Counted from the first letter of the stretch, positions 48,409 to 58,186 are shown. The stretch: 64,000 nt of DNA from Pseudomonas sp. GOM6 (GCF_029537485.1 NZ_JARPUS010000003.1:1-64000); one strand, 5' to 3'. Numbers and translations are program-made. Notes: generated from the sequence alone by a model not told the origin.

Positions 48409-48424
48409 AGCAAGTGTTATGCCA
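48409..48424 (-). promoter_or_regulatory. Sigma-54 promoter of the fliL operon
   Basis: TGGCATAACACTTGCT has GG and GC ten bases apart and fits TGGCAC-N5-TTGCA at nearly all positions. It lies 50 bases before fliL. A perfect 16-base palindrome (48424-48439) touches its upstream edge. Confidence 0.8.
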
Positions 48425-48439
48425 CCTTGTAAACAAGGT
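48424..48439. repeat. Perfect 16-base palindrome beside the fliL promoter
   Basis: ACCTTGTTTACAAGGT is a perfect inverted repeat, adjoining the -24 element of the fliL promoter on its upstream side. There is no T-run, so it is not a terminator; it does not match the FleQ consensus. An operator for an unidentified regulator is a possible reading. Confidence 0.6.
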
Positions 48440-48509
48440 AGTCGCTTCCGAGCCACCCGACACAGGCAGCCCGTATACCAAGGCAATGACCGCCTGTCAC
48501 CCGAAAACG

Positions 48510-48543
48510 ACAACGCCCGGTGATTGTCGCCACCGGGCGTTGT
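48510..48543 (-). terminator. Possible terminator of fliK
   Basis: A 13-base perfect stem ACAACGCCCGGTG with its complement around an eight-base loop, about 20 bases after the fliK stop; on the minus strand only CGTTTTCG follows, so termination may be weak. Confidence 0.55.
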
Positions 48544-48562
48544 GCAGTTTGAGCGAAGAAAA

Positions 48563-49843
48563 TCAGGCGTAGTAGTCAACCAGCCCTCGCGGAGCCGAGG
48601 CTGAGGGACTGCGTATCTCGCTTGTGCCCACACTCACCTCGTCAATGCCAGCCTCCGCCAATCCACGTCCGCCGGACTGCCGCCGCCCCTCCTCGGCTTC
48701 TCCCCGAGAGTTGTGCGCCATGGATTGGTCGGACACATTGACGTCGACCTGATTCATGCCCTGCTGGGCGAGCATCTCACGCAAGCGGTGGGCCTGCCCT
48801 TCCAGCTGATCACGCACATGGGCGTTGGGGCTGACGAAGGTGACCTGGGCAGCCTGGTCCTTGTTCAGCTCAATACGCACCTCCAGACGCCCCAGCTCGG
48901 CCGGATCGAGCTGGATCTCGGCCGATTTGAGGTTCTGGCTGGAAAGCCACATCACCCGGTCGACCACTCCCTCACTCATGCCGGCATGGGCTACCTGCAG
49001 CGGCTGACCAGGCACCAGAGGCAGGCGCTGGGCTGCCAAATTCTGCTGTCCGATGGCCTGACTGAGGGCACTCAGCTTGCTGGCAAACACCTCCGCCCGC
49101 GCCTCGGACTTGCTCTCACGCACTTCCGGCAGGCTTTCCATGCCGTCGCCCAGCAGCTCAAGCTCTAGCCCCTCGGTCTGCGGCTCATCACTGGGCATGG
49201 CCTCACCACTGAGCGCTGCCAGGGCATTGGCAAAGCCCGGCGTATTCGAACGCTCCGCTGCCACAGCGCCGGGGCTCAGTTTCTCTGCCGCCTTCTGAGC
49301 CTGCTCACCTACCTCCAACGCCAGCTTGACCCCCGCCAGGCTGTTGAGCAGGTCCAACTCGGGGTCATGACTGGCTTCGGTCAGGATCGCAGGGGCAGCA
49401 CTCGCCGCCGGGGCCGTCGCCAAAGACTCGGCCAGGGCATCTGACGCAACGGCCGACTCAGCCTCCAGCGGCGCCGCACTATCGTCTGCAGCCTGCTGGC
49501 TGCCCAAGCCCATCAGCAGCAGTGGATCAATCGCCTCATCCGGCATACCTGGCTCATCGTCCGGCAAAGAATTGCCGCTATCGGCAACAGCAGGCTCCTC
49601 GGCTGCAGTATCGGCAACCGCAGCGTCGCCCGGGCGAGCGTCTTCGGTTTTCTCCTGGCTGGCCTTGGCACTGGCCTCCCTGCGCTCGGCAGCCTTGACC
49701 TGGCGCTCCTTGGCATAGACCTCGGCAAAGCTGGAGTCCCTGCTCTTACTGGGCTCCGGCTCATTGGCGGCGGGCTTAGTGGGGGCTGCCTTGGGCCGCA
49801 CTTCGGGTGCGGACTGAAGCAGGAAATCGGGTGCAACGGACAT
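48563..49843 (-). CDS. fliK: Flagellar hook-length control protein FliK
   Basis: Secreted ruler that sets hook length and triggers the FlhB switch. The 426-residue protein has a low-complexity Ala/Glu/Ser-rich N-terminal half and the conserved C-terminal hook-control domain, QLDPAELGRLEVRIELN near residues 315-331 and AHVRDQLEGQAHRLREML. It is monocistronic between hptB and fliL, with its own sigma-54-like promoter. Confidence 0.95.
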   Translation of the reverse strand: MSVAPDFLLQSAPEVRPKAAPTKPAANEPEPSKSRDSSFAEVYAKERQVKAAERREASAKASQEKTEDARPGDAAVADTAAEEPAVADSGNSLPDDEPGMPDEAIDPLLLMGLGSQQAADDSAAPLEAESAVASDALAESLATAPAASAAPAILTEASHDPELDLLNSLAGVKLALEVGEQAQKAAEKLSPGAVAAERSNTPGFANALAALSGEAMPSDEPQTEGLELELLGDGMESLPEVRESKSEARAEVFASKLSALSQAIGQQNLAAQRLPLVPGQPLQVAHAGMSEGVVDRVMWLSSQNLKSAEIQLDPAELGRLEVRIELNKDQAAQVTFVSPNAHVRDQLEGQAHRLREMLAQQGMNQVDVNVSDQSMAHNSRGEAEEGRRQSGGRGLAEAGIDEVSVGTSEIRSPSASAPRGLVDYYA

Positions 49844-49880
49844 GGGTACTCTCCGTCAGGGGGGATCGTACCGAAGCTAG

Positions 49881-49896
49881 AGCAAGGGCCGGGCCA
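49881..49896 (-). promoter_or_regulatory. Sigma-54 promoter of fliK
   Basis: TGGCCCGGCCCTTGCT: GG and GC ten bases apart, and -12 element TTGCT. It lies 38 bases before fliK, just after the hptB stop. Confidence 0.65.
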
Positions 49897-49933
49897 ACTT
49901 GGCCGGCATCCATGAAAGGAATGAAGTCAGCCC

Positions 49934-50284
49934 CTAGCGATAGCGCTGACGCTCGGACTTGAGGAGGATGCGTACGATGGCAAACTCACGCTCGATCTGC
50001 TCGACCAGTTCAGGCGCCACCTCCAGACGCTCGCGACGGGCCTCATCCTCCAACTCCTTGCACAAGCCGGCCAACAGGGGCGCCCCCATATTGCTGCTAC
50101 TGCCCTTGAAACTATGGGCCGCCAGACGCAAAGCCTGGGCATCTGCGGCGACCAGGGCCTCGTTGATGTTGCGCAGGCGCTCGTCGGAATCGAGCATAAA
50201 GGTATCCAGCAGTACGGGGTATTCCTCACCCATGACATCCTGCAGGGAGGCTAATACATGCTGATCGAGATGGGATTCAGACAC
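49934..50284 (-). CDS. hptB: Histidine phosphotransfer protein HptB
   Basis: Phosphorelay protein that in P. aeruginosa takes phosphate from several hybrid kinases and passes it to HsbR. From the GTG at 50284 it has 116 residues (VSESHLDQHVLASLQ), with the Hpt motif AAHSFKGSSSNMGA around the phosphorylated His near residue 58. A GGAG ribosome site lies seven bases before the GTG. It is the third gene of the hsbA-hsbR-hptB unit. Confidence 0.93.
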   Translation of the reverse strand: MSESHLDQHVLASLQDVMGEEYPVLLDTFMLDSDERLRNINEALVAADAQALRLAAHSFKGSSSNMGAPLLAGLCKELEDEARRERLEVAPELVEQIEREFAIVRILLKSERQRYR

Positions 50285-50313
50285 CGGCTCACTCCGTGAT
50301 CGGGGAGCGGCGA

Positions 50314-52008
50314 TTATGCCTGAGCCGTCCAGCGAAACTCCACGCTGACGCCACGACCATCCGACGCCCAGTGGCACTCGTGGGCCAGCCGGTGGATCAG
50401 GCGCAGGCCTCGACCACTCAGGCAACCTGCCGTCGGCTGCAACGCCAGCATGCTCCCCACATCGAAGCCAGTGCCGCTGTCCTGGATATCGATACGCAGG
50501 CTGCCTCCCTCGACCGTCGGCAACAGTTCCAGCCCGAAGCGCACAAAACCGTCCTGCAACGCCTGCAGACGCTGACTACGTTCCTGGTAATAACGCGCAA
50601 ACCCCTCGGCATCGGCCTTTAGCCGCGAATCCAGGCCCAACACGCCATGCTCCAGGGCATTGGAAAAGAGCTCGGTCAGCACGGTATAGAGCGCGCCAGC
50701 CTGGGGCCGCAGGCCCTGCACTTCCATCAGCAGCTGCAGCAGAAACGGCAGCGGGTTGAAGCGCTTGAGCGTTTCGGCACGAAACTCGAAGCTGGCCGAC
50801 CAGTCCAGCGGACTGCTCTGCCCGCTGTCGGTGAAGATCAGCGGCGGACGCTGCAGGGCACCATCCTCCACCAGACTCAGTTCGATCATGCTGACATCGT
50901 CCTGGGCCTCACCGCGAAACGTTGCCAGGGAGCGTTTGACTTCATCGAACAGCATCTCGGCTGGCGCACCGCCATCCAGCACCTGCAGCAGACGGTCCTC
51001 GCCAAACAACTGGCCGGCTGCGTCACGGGTTTCCAACACGCCATCGGAGAGCAGGAAGATACGATCCCCTGGTTCCAGAGCATGCACTTCATATGACTCG
51101 TTGAAACTCCCTGCATCCAGCACACCCAGCGGCAAATGGCGCGACACCAGAGGCACGCGCTCGCCGCTGGCTATCCTCAACAAGTGGCCATCCGGCAGGC
51201 CACCGTTCCACACCTCCACGATCCGGCGCTGGAAGCTCAGGTTGAGCATGGTCGCGCAACAGAACACCCCTACTGGCAGAATGCGTTTGAGCTTGGCATT
51301 CATCTCGCGCAGGATCTCTGGCAGCGAGAAGCCTTTCGCGCTCATGCCATAGAACACCTCGGCCAGCGGCATCGCACCTATCGCCGCAGGCAGGCCATGA
51401 CCGGTGAAATCCCCGAGCAGCACATGCATATCGCCGTTTGGCTTGAACGCGGCTAGCAATAAATCACCGTTGAACAGGGCAAAGGGCGACTGCAGGTAGC
51501 GAATATTGGCCGCGCTCAGGCAGCCCGAGTGAGCCACCTTGTCGAACACTGCCTTGGCTACGCGCTGCTCGTTGACCAGATGCTCGTTGTGCTTGGCGAT
51601 CAGATCGCGCTGGCGGCGCACCGTATCCTGCAGACGCCGCAGCCGATCCATGGCGCGGATCTTGGCGTCGAGGATGACCTGGTTGTAAGGCTTGGCCAGA
51701 AAGTCATCACCCACTTCCAGGCAGCGTACCAACGCTTCACTCTCGGTCAGGGAGGTGAGGAAGATGATCGGCACGAGCGTTTCGCCAGCCGCCGCCTTGA
51801 TCCGACGGGCCGCCTCGAAGCCGTCCATCACCGGCATCATGGCGTCCATCAGCACCAGCTGCGGGCGCTCCCGCTCGAACTGCTGCAAGGCCTCCAGGCC
51901 ATTCTCCGCCGTGAGCACGCGATGCCCCTGACGCGTGACGATGGTAGATAACAGCAGGCGGTCTGCCGCGCTGTCCTCAGCGATCAGGATGGACAGGCGG
52001 CCCGCCAT
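50314..52008 (-). CDS. hsbR: Response regulator HsbR: receiver, PP2C phosphatase and kinase domains
   Basis: Switch protein of the HptB pathway; acts as phosphatase or kinase on HsbA. The 564-residue protein has a receiver (DSAADRLL; phosphoacceptor in LVLMDAMMPVMDG near 55), a SpoIIE-like PP2C domain with GDFTGHGLPAAIG near 195-207 and SDGV near 325, and a C-terminal RsbW-like HATPase with FSNALEHG and GRGLRLIHRLAHE. It lies between hsbA and hptB with short gaps. Confidence 0.93.
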   Translation of the reverse strand: MAGRLSILIAEDSAADRLLLSTIVTRQGHRVLTAENGLEALQQFERERPQLVLMDAMMPVMDGFEAARRIKAAAGETLVPIIFLTSLTESEALVRCLEVGDDFLAKPYNQVILDAKIRAMDRLRRLQDTVRRQRDLIAKHNEHLVNEQRVAKAVFDKVAHSGCLSAANIRYLQSPFALFNGDLLLAAFKPNGDMHVLLGDFTGHGLPAAIGAMPLAEVFYGMSAKGFSLPEILREMNAKLKRILPVGVFCCATMLNLSFQRRIVEVWNGGLPDGHLLRIASGERVPLVSRHLPLGVLDAGSFNESYEVHALEPGDRIFLLSDGVLETRDAAGQLFGEDRLLQVLDGGAPAEMLFDEVKRSLATFRGEAQDDVSMIELSLVEDGALQRPPLIFTDSGQSSPLDWSASFEFRAETLKRFNPLPFLLQLLMEVQGLRPQAGALYTVLTELFSNALEHGVLGLDSRLKADAEGFARYYQERSQRLQALQDGFVRFGLELLPTVEGGSLRIDIQDSGTGFDVGSMLALQPTAGCLSGRGLRLIHRLAHECHWASDGRGVSVEFRWTAQA

Positions 52009-52013
52009 GGTAG

Positions 52014-52319
52014 TCAGCCGATCTGGAACAGTTGTTCGAAGTTGGAAATGGCGAGGATCTTGCGCACATCCGGGTTGCAGTTGATCAGGCTGATGCGCGC
52101 ATGATCGCCACCGGCATGGTCACGCAACAGCAGGAGCATGCCCAGTGCAGAGCTGTCCAGATAAGTAGCGCCCTTGAGGTCTACTACATAGCGCTTGGGT
52201 GTGGCAGTCACCCGTTCGTAGGCATCGCGAAACTCCTGATGCACCGAAAAATCGAAGCGTCCCTGAATATGGATGGTCAGCTCCTGCCCGTCGCTCGATG
52301 GCAGCGCGGTGATAGCCAT
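52014..52319 (-). CDS. hsbA: Anti-sigma factor antagonist HsbA (STAS domain)
   Basis: Anti-anti-sigma protein that, in P. aeruginosa, binds the anti-sigma factor FlgM or the diguanylate cyclase HsbD depending on its phosphorylation. From the ATG at 52319 the protein has 101 residues, a single STAS domain with the phosphorylatable Ser in YLDSSALGMLLLLRD near residue 57. An AAGGAG ribosome site precedes it. First gene of the hsbA-hsbR-hptB unit. Confidence 0.92.
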   Translation of the reverse strand: MAITALPSSDGQELTIHIQGRFDFSVHQEFRDAYERVTATPKRYVVDLKGATYLDSSALGMLLLLRDHAGGDHARISLINCNPDVRKILAISNFEQLFQIG

Positions 52320-52387
52320 GTGGCACTCCTTGTATTTTTGTGCAGGGAAAGATGTAGCACCGACGGGTGGTAGCAGCAACCATCGCC

Positions 52388-52403
52388 TGCAGATGCAGTG
52401 CCG
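52388..52403 (-). promoter_or_regulatory. Possible sigma-54 promoter of hsbA-hsbR-hptB
   Basis: CGGCACTGCATCTGCA: GG and GC ten bases apart with the -24 element GGCAC and -12 element TGCA. It lies 69 bases before hsbA in the gap after fliJ. Confidence 0.5.
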
Positions 52404-52430
52404 ATGCGCGCAGCAAAATGCCCGCACAAC

Positions 52431-52880
52431 CTAGTACGGGTCACGCATGACGGGGCGTTGTGCCAGTTCGTCCAGTAACTTCTGCTCACGCCTGTCCTCT
52501 GCGGCACGGGCCTCGTCGCGGTAGCGCTGCACCAGCTTGCGCAGCCCCTCGACACGGGCGTAGCGCTGCTGCCAGGTGGCCTTGGACTTTTCCAGATTCA
52601 GCCGATGCCAGGTGACAGTCTGCAGTTGCTGGCCGATGGCGGTTTCCAATTGACTGAGGAAGCGCTGGTAGTTCATCAGCCACTGACCAGAAACCCCCTT
52701 GCTACCCTCAGTGATCCACTGCTGCTGGTAGTCGCCGCGATAACGCTCCAAATCCCCCAGCTGAGCCTCGGCCTTGGCCAGCAGCCCTTGCATGTGAGCC
52801 ATTTGGCGCGCGGCCTCACGCTCGGCACGCTCGGCCATCTCGATGACGGGAGCCAAGCGCTGTGCACGGCTATCGGCCAT
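52431..52880 (-). CDS. fliJ: Flagellar export protein FliJ
   Basis: Coiled-coil chaperone-escort protein of the export ATPase. The 149-residue protein is almost all helical (MADSRAQRLAPVIEMAE..., many Gln, Arg, Leu in heptads). It follows fliI by three bases. Sequence conservation in FliJ is weak, so position supports the call. Confidence 0.94.
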   Translation of the reverse strand: MADSRAQRLAPVIEMAERAEREAARQMAHMQGLLAKAEAQLGDLERYRGDYQQQWITEGSKGVSGQWLMNYQRFLSQLETAIGQQLQTVTWHRLNLEKSKATWQQRYARVEGLRKLVQRYRDEARAAEDRREQKLLDELAQRPVMRDPY

Positions 52881-52883
52881 CTA

Positions 52884-54242
52884 TCAGGCCTGCGTCTGTG
52901 GGTTGAACACTTGCGCCAGCAGGTTGACGCTATCGGCCAGATGCTCACTATCGCTCAGTCCCTGACGCAGATAGCGCATCATGTTCGGCTGCCGGGCGAT
53001 GGCCAGGTCGGTATCGGCATCGCCACCCGGCACATAGGCGCCGACGCTGATCAGGTCGCGGCTTTGCTGGTAACGCGACCACAGCTGCTTGAAGCGCTGC
53101 GCCTGCTTGAGATGCTCGGGGCTGACCACTTGCGGCATGACCCGGCTGATCGAAGCCTCGATATCGATGGCCGGATAATGCCCTTCCTCGGCCAGCCGGC
53201 GCGACAGCACGAAGTGGCCGTCCAGCACACCCCGGGCGGCATCAGCAATCGGATCTTGCTGATCATCACCTTCCGACAGCACGGTGTAGAACGCAGTAAT
53301 CGAACCGCCGCCAGCCTCCGCATTGCCGGCACGCTCCACCAGCCTGGGCAGTTTGGCGAATACGGAAGGCGGATAGCCCTTGGTCGCAGGCGGCTCACCG
53401 ATTGCCAGGGCAATTTCACGCTGTGCCTGGGCGAATCGGGTCAGCGAGTCCATCAGCAGCAGGACGTTCTTGCCCTTGTCACGGAAATATTCGGCGATAC
53501 GCGTGCAGTACTGAGCGGCACGCAAACGCATCAGCGGCGCATCATCCGCAGGCGAGGCGACGACCACCGAGCGCTTGATGCCTTCCTCACCGAGGATCTC
53601 GTCGATGAACTCCTTCACCTCTCGGCCCCGCTCGCCGATCAGCCCGACCACGATAATGTCGGCCTCGGTGAATCGCGTCATCATGCCCAGCAGTACCGAC
53701 TTGCCCACCCCCGTACCAGCAAACAGGCCCAGGCGCTGGCCTCGGCCAACGGTAAGCAGGCCGTTGATGGAGCGAATGCCTACATCCAAGGGGACGCTGA
53801 TCGGGTCACGGTTGAGCGGGTTGATGGTAGGGCCATCCATGGGCACCCAGTCCTCGGCCTTCATCCCGCCCTTGCCATCCAGCGCGCGGCCGGCACCATC
53901 CAGCACGCGGCCGAGCATGGACATGCCCATGGGTAGACGTCCGGTATCCGGTAACGGTACCACTCGGGCACCCGGCGCGATGCCGGCCAGGCTGCCGGCC
54001 GGCATCAGATAGATCTTGCCAGCCGAGAAACCCATTACCTCGGCCTCTACTTGCACCGGGTGGTAACTGTCGTCATTGATGACCAGGCAGCGACTCCCCA
54101 ATGCAGCGCGCAGTCCTTCAGCCTCGAGAGTCAGGCCCACCATGCGCAACAAACGCCCTTCCACTATCGGCTGGGCAGGCAGCTTGATCGCCTCGGCATA
54201 GCCGCTCAGGCGCTTGGCGAAACTGGTGCGTTCAAGGCGCAT
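52884..54242 (-). CDS. fliI: Flagellar export ATPase FliI
   Basis: F1-beta-like ATPase of the flagellar type III export system. The 452-residue protein has Walker [16 protein letters not shown] near residues 173-187, Walker B-like [16 protein letters not shown] and [11 protein letters not shown]. It overlaps fliH by 11 bases. Confidence 0.97.
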   Translation of the reverse strand: MRLERTSFAKRLSGYAEAIKLPAQPIVEGRLLRMVGLTLEAEGLRAALGSRCLVINDDSYHPVQVEAEVMGFSAGKIYLMPAGSLAGIAPGARVVPLPDTGRLPMGMSMLGRVLDGAGRALDGKGGMKAEDWVPMDGPTINPLNRDPISVPLDVGIRSINGLLTVGRGQRLGLFAGTGVGKSVLLGMMTRFTEADIIVVGLIGERGREVKEFIDEILGEEGIKRSVVVASPADDAPLMRLRAAQYCTRIAEYFRDKGKNVLLLMDSLTRFAQAQREIALAIGEPPATKGYPPSVFAKLPRLVERAGNAEAGGGSITAFYTVLSEGDDQQDPIADAARGVLDGHFVLSRRLAEEGHYPAIDIEASISRVMPQVVSPEHLKQAQRFKQLWSRYQQSRDLISVGAYVPGGDADTDLAIARQPNMMRYLRQGLSDSEHLADSVNLLAQVFNPQTQA

Positions 54243-55011
54243 CGGCGTCCCCCAGGTCGACCTGTATATCAGCCTCTGGAGGAGTCGTGGCTTGCGCCCG
54301 CTGCTGTTCGAAGAGCTGCTTCAGCGCCTGCGCCATGCGCGTTTCGATGCTGGCATCAATGCGACTGCTCTCACTTTCCACCCGGCAACCACCAGGCAGC
54401 AGCGAGTCGTCTTCAAGAATGCGCCAGCTCTCCTCATGCCGCTCACGCAGCGCCTTGATGACCTCGAAGTCTTGCGGATTGACATGTATGCGTACGTTGC
54501 TGGCGCCCATTGGCAGCAGCTTGAGTGCTTCACGCAGCACATGGCGGATTTGCGTGGAATCGCTGGTCAATTCGCGCTGGATGACCTGCCGCGCCACCTG
54601 GCTGACCAGTTGGACCATGCCCTGCTCCAGCGCTTGATCCTGCTCAGCAATAGGGTCCAGCAGATGCCCCATCAGCTGCTCCAGCGCGGCGAGCTTGTCC
54701 GCCAGAGCTGCGTCGGCCTCTTGCTTGGCCTTGAGTTGGCCGGCGCGAAAACCATCCTTTTCGCCGGTGGCAAAACCTTCGTTGTAGGCGTCCTGACGAA
54801 TCGCTTCGAGCTCGTCCAGCGTCAGTGGCTTGACGTCTTCAGCTGCCACTTCCTCAACCTGGGTCGACGCCTCCTCAGGGACGGCTTCAGGTTCAGGCTC
54901 CGGCTCTGCCGGAGGCTCCACCTGAGGATCGAAGCTGGGCAACGCCCAACGATCGAAGCCGCTGACGTCCTTGGCGCGAATCAGCTCGCTGGAAGCCTCC
55001 TTGGGAACCAT
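54232..55011 (-). CDS. fliH: Flagellar assembly protein FliH
   Basis: Regulator of FliI that links it to the C-ring. The 259-residue protein has an acidic, Pro/Glu-rich N-terminal part ([17 protein letters not shown]), GxxxG-like helix ([19 protein letters not shown]) near 95-113 and a C-terminal ATP-synthase-delta-like domain. It lies 13 bases after fliG. Confidence 0.95.
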   Translation of the reverse strand: MVPKEASSELIRAKDVSGFDRWALPSFDPQVEPPAEPEPEPEAVPEEASTQVEEVAAEDVKPLTLDELEAIRQDAYNEGFATGEKDGFRAGQLKAKQEADAALADKLAALEQLMGHLLDPIAEQDQALEQGMVQLVSQVARQVIQRELTSDSTQIRHVLREALKLLPMGASNVRIHVNPQDFEVIKALRERHEESWRILEDDSLLPGGCRVESESSRIDASIETRMAQALKQLFEQQRAQATTPPEADIQVDLGDADAP

Positions 55012-55024
55012 GCCTGCACGCCTC

Positions 55025-56041
55025 TTAGATCATTGCCTCGCCACCGGCACCGCCGAGGACGATTTCGCCCGACTCGGCCATACGCCGGGCGATGGTGAGG
55101 ATTTCCTTCTGCGCCGTTTCCACTTCGCTGACGCGCACCGGGCCTTTGGCCTCCAGATCGTCGCGCAGCAACTCGGCGGCACGCTTGGACATGTTCTTGA
55201 AGACCTTTTCCTTGATGCCGTCGTCGGCGCCCTTCAACGCCAGCACCAGCACATCTGACGATACCTCGCGCATCAGCGCCTGGATGCCGCGGTCGTCGAC
55301 ATCGGCCAGGTTGTCGAAGACGAACATCAGGTCCTCGATCTGGCTGGAGAGGTCTTCGTCCACCTCGCGGATGGAGTCCATCAACTGGCCCTCTACCGAG
55401 CTGTCGAGGAAGTTCATGATGTCGGCCGCACGCTTCACGCCGCCCAGGTTGGCGCGAGTGGTGTTGGAGCTGCCGGAGAACTGTTTCTCGAGAATCTGGT
55501 TGAGTTCCTTCAGCGCGGCCGGCTGCACAGTGTTGAGCGAAGACACGCGCAGGATGATGTCCAGCCGTACCTTGTGATCGAAGTGACTGAGCACTTCGCC
55601 CGCCTGGTCCGGATCCAGATAGGCCACCACGATGGCCTGAATCTGCGGGTGCTCGTAGCGGATCACATCCGCCACGGCGCGCGGCTCCATCCACTTCAGG
55701 CTGTCCAGGCCACTGGTGCTGCCGCCGAGCAGGATGCGATCGATCAGGTTGCCGGCCTTATCCTCACCCAGCGCAGCGGTGAGCATCTTGCGGATATAGG
55801 CATCGGAGCCCACCCCCAGGCTGGTCTGGTCACCGACGATGTCGACGAACTCGCCCATCACCTGTTCGACCTGCTCGCGCTGCACATTGCGCATGCTGGC
55901 CATGGCCACGCCGACCCGCTGCACCTCCTTTGGCCCGAGGTGGCGTAACACCTGAGCGGCGTCGGTCTCGCCGAGCGACAGCAGGAGGATGGCGGCCTTC
56001 TCGACCTTGCTCATCTTGGCAACGGGGCGATTGTCACTCAT
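55025..56041 (-). CDS. fliG: Flagellar motor switch protein FliG
   Basis: C-ring protein that interacts with the stator to generate torque. The 338-residue protein has N, middle (with the EHPQ motif in YEHPQIQAIV) and C domains; charged torque helix DLSSQIEDLMFVFDNLADVDDRG near 230-252 and a GGAGGEAMI tail. It overlaps fliF by eight bases. Confidence 0.97.
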   Translation of the reverse strand: MSDNRPVAKMSKVEKAAILLLSLGETDAAQVLRHLGPKEVQRVGVAMASMRNVQREQVEQVMGEFVDIVGDQTSLGVGSDAYIRKMLTAALGEDKAGNLIDRILLGGSTSGLDSLKWMEPRAVADVIRYEHPQIQAIVVAYLDPDQAGEVLSHFDHKVRLDIILRVSSLNTVQPAALKELNQILEKQFSGSSNTTRANLGGVKRAADIMNFLDSSVEGQLMDSIREVDEDLSSQIEDLMFVFDNLADVDDRGIQALMREVSSDVLVLALKGADDGIKEKVFKNMSKRAAELLRDDLEAKGPVRVSEVETAQKEILTIARRMAESGEIVLGGAGGEAMI

Positions 56042-57821
56042 CGGCGTTGATCCACTCTTTGACTACCTGGGCCACGCGGCCCGGATCTTCCGCCACCAGA
56101 CTCTTGATGGCATTCAGTTGTGCATCATACCCCTCGGAAGGACTCGGCAGCAGGATGCTCTGCGGGCCACCGAGGCTGACACGATCGGCGGAGAGCTCAC
56201 CGTCCAGGCCACCCATGTCGCCCAGCTCGACATCACCATCAGCGCCGGCACCCCCAGCAGCACGCGTCGGGTTGGTGATGTTGTTGAGCACCGGACGCAG
56301 CACGCCGAACACCAGCACGAGGATGAACAGCACGCCCAGTACCTGTTTGACGATGTCCCAGAACCAGGGTTGCGTGTAGAACGGCGTTTCAATGACCTCG
56401 TCACCCAACTCCGTGGAGAACGGTGCGTTGATCACGCTGACGCTGTCGCCGCGGCTGGCGTCGAAGCCCACCGAGTCCTGCACCAGGCGGGTGAAGCGAG
56501 CCAGATCCTCCGCGCCCCAGGGGGTACGAGTGACCTCGCCGGTTTCGGCATTGATGTTGACCTTGTCGTCCAGCACCACAGCCACCGAAAGGCGCTTGAG
56601 ACGGCCCTGCTGCTGCTTGGTGTAGCTGATCGAACGGTCCAGCTCGAAGTTGCGGGTCGACTGCTCACGCTTGTCCGCCGGATATGGCGCCAGCATCGGC
56701 TGACCGGTGGCAGGGTCCGTGATCTGTGCGCCATTGGCATCCAGCAACGGCTGGCCAGGCTGTACCGGGCCAGGTGGCGCGGCTTGCGCATTGGCCTGCT
56801 CGGGCGCGGCGGCAGCTCCCGGCGGCTGATTGCTCAGCGCGCCCGGCACGCCTTGCGGCGGCAGACTGCTGGAGCGCTGTTCATTAACCTGCTGTTCGCT
56901 GCGCAGGGCCGGCTGATCCGGGTTGAACATCTCGGAAGTGGACTCTACCGCACTGAAGTCAACGTCGGCAGACACTTCGGCCTTGTAGCGGCCATTGCCC
57001 AGGACCGGCTGCAGGATGTTGTGCACGCGCTGGGTGAACAGGCTTTCCATGCGCCGGGTGTAGTCGAACTGTTTACCGGCCATGGTCAGCTCGGACAGTT
57101 CCTGCTGATCGGAGAGCAGATTGCCTTTCTGATCAACCACGGTGACCTGCGACTTGGTCAGTTCCGGCACCGAAGTCGCCACCAGATTGACAATGGCCAT
57201 CACCTGGCTCGGCTCCAGGGCACGCCCGGGATACAGCTCGACCAGTACCGAGGCGGTGGGCTTGCGCTCATCACGCACGAACACCGAACTCTTCGGAATG
57301 GCCAAATGCACGCGAGCGGCCTTGACGTTATTCAGGCTGGATACAGTACGCGCCAGCTCACCCTCCAGCCCGCGACGATAACGGGTAGCCTCCATGAACT
57401 GGCTGGTGCCCAGGCTCTGCTCCTGGTCGAGAATCTCGAAACCGATATTGCCATCGCTCGGTGCTACACCCGCAGCGGCCAGCTTCATCCGGGCACGCCC
57501 CAAATCTTCTGACTTGACCAGCAGCGCGCCGGAGTTCGGCTCCACGGTGTAGGTGATGTCGGCGGCATTGAGCACCTCCATCACCTGATTGCTGTCCATG
57601 CCGGCCAGGTTACCCAGCAATGGCTTGTAATCCGGCTGCTGCGACCACAGCACCACGGCAAAACCAATGGCCACACTGGCAGCCAGGCCGACCAGCAGGC
57701 CGATTTGGCGCAGCATGGACATGTCGGATAGGTTTTCCAGAAAGGACAGCCCGAACAGCGGCTTCTTGTCCTCCTGAGCGCCCGTGGTGGCGGGTACGTT
57801 TGCTGCGACTGCTTCAGCCAT
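56034..57821 (-). CDS. fliF: Flagellar MS-ring protein FliF
   Basis: Forms the MS-ring in the inner membrane. The 595-residue protein has a transmembrane helix near 40-60, the ring-building YscJ-like domain with VNLVATSVPEL, a Pro/Gln/Ala-rich loop (about 335-370) and a second helix near 460-480. The C-terminal tail (GRVAQVVKEWINADE) binds FliG. Confidence 0.97.
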   Translation of the reverse strand: MAEAVAANVPATTGAQEDKKPLFGLSFLENLSDMSMLRQIGLLVGLAASVAIGFAVVLWSQQPDYKPLLGNLAGMDSNQVMEVLNAADITYTVEPNSGALLVKSEDLGRARMKLAAAGVAPSDGNIGFEILDQEQSLGTSQFMEATRYRRGLEGELARTVSSLNNVKAARVHLAIPKSSVFVRDERKPTASVLVELYPGRALEPSQVMAIVNLVATSVPELTKSQVTVVDQKGNLLSDQQELSELTMAGKQFDYTRRMESLFTQRVHNILQPVLGNGRYKAEVSADVDFSAVESTSEMFNPDQPALRSEQQVNEQRSSSLPPQGVPGALSNQPPGAAAAPEQANAQAAPPGPVQPGQPLLDANGAQITDPATGQPMLAPYPADKREQSTRNFELDRSISYTKQQQGRLKRLSVAVVLDDKVNINAETGEVTRTPWGAEDLARFTRLVQDSVGFDASRGDSVSVINAPFSTELGDEVIETPFYTQPWFWDIVKQVLGVLFILVLVFGVLRPVLNNITNPTRAAGGAGADGDVELGDMGGLDGELSADRVSLGGPQSILLPSPSEGYDAQLNAIKSLVAEDPGRVAQVVKEWINADE

Positions 57822-57838
57822 GTCTCAAATCCGCCCTG

Positions 57839-58168
57839 TTAAACCGGCATCTGCATGATGTCTTGGTAGGCCTGAACCAGCTTGTTGCGCACCTGAGTCA
57901 TGGCTTGGAAGGAAACACTGGCCTTTTGCGAGGCGATCATCACATCGGTGATATCGACGCCCTTCTGTCCCATTTCGAAGGCAGTCGCCAACTGGGTCGA
58001 AGCCTGCTGGGTTTCGTTCACCTTGTTCACCGCCTGCCCCAGCATGTCCGAAAAACTCGGCGCACCGGGTTGCGGCGCCTCGGCCACAGGCTTCTGCTTG
58101 GCCATGGCTTCCATCTGCATGGAGCGCATTTCCAACATCAGGCGATTGAATTCGACACCCTGGCTCAT
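57839..58168 (-). CDS. fliE: Flagellar hook-basal-body complex protein FliE
   Basis: Joins the MS-ring to the rod. The 109-residue protein ends with the conserved [33 protein letters not shown] segment (given here as positions 77-109, in which [13 protein letters not shown] is diagnostic). First gene of the fliEFGHIJ unit, with a near-perfect sigma-54 promoter upstream. Confidence 0.96.
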   Translation of the reverse strand: MSQGVEFNRLMLEMRSMQMEAMAKQKPVAEAPQPGAPSFSDMLGQAVNKVNETQQASTQLATAFEMGQKGVDITDVMIASQKASVSFQAMTQVRNKLVQAYQDIMQMPV

Positions 58169-58186
58169 ATTCTTTCCTCCAGCTGC

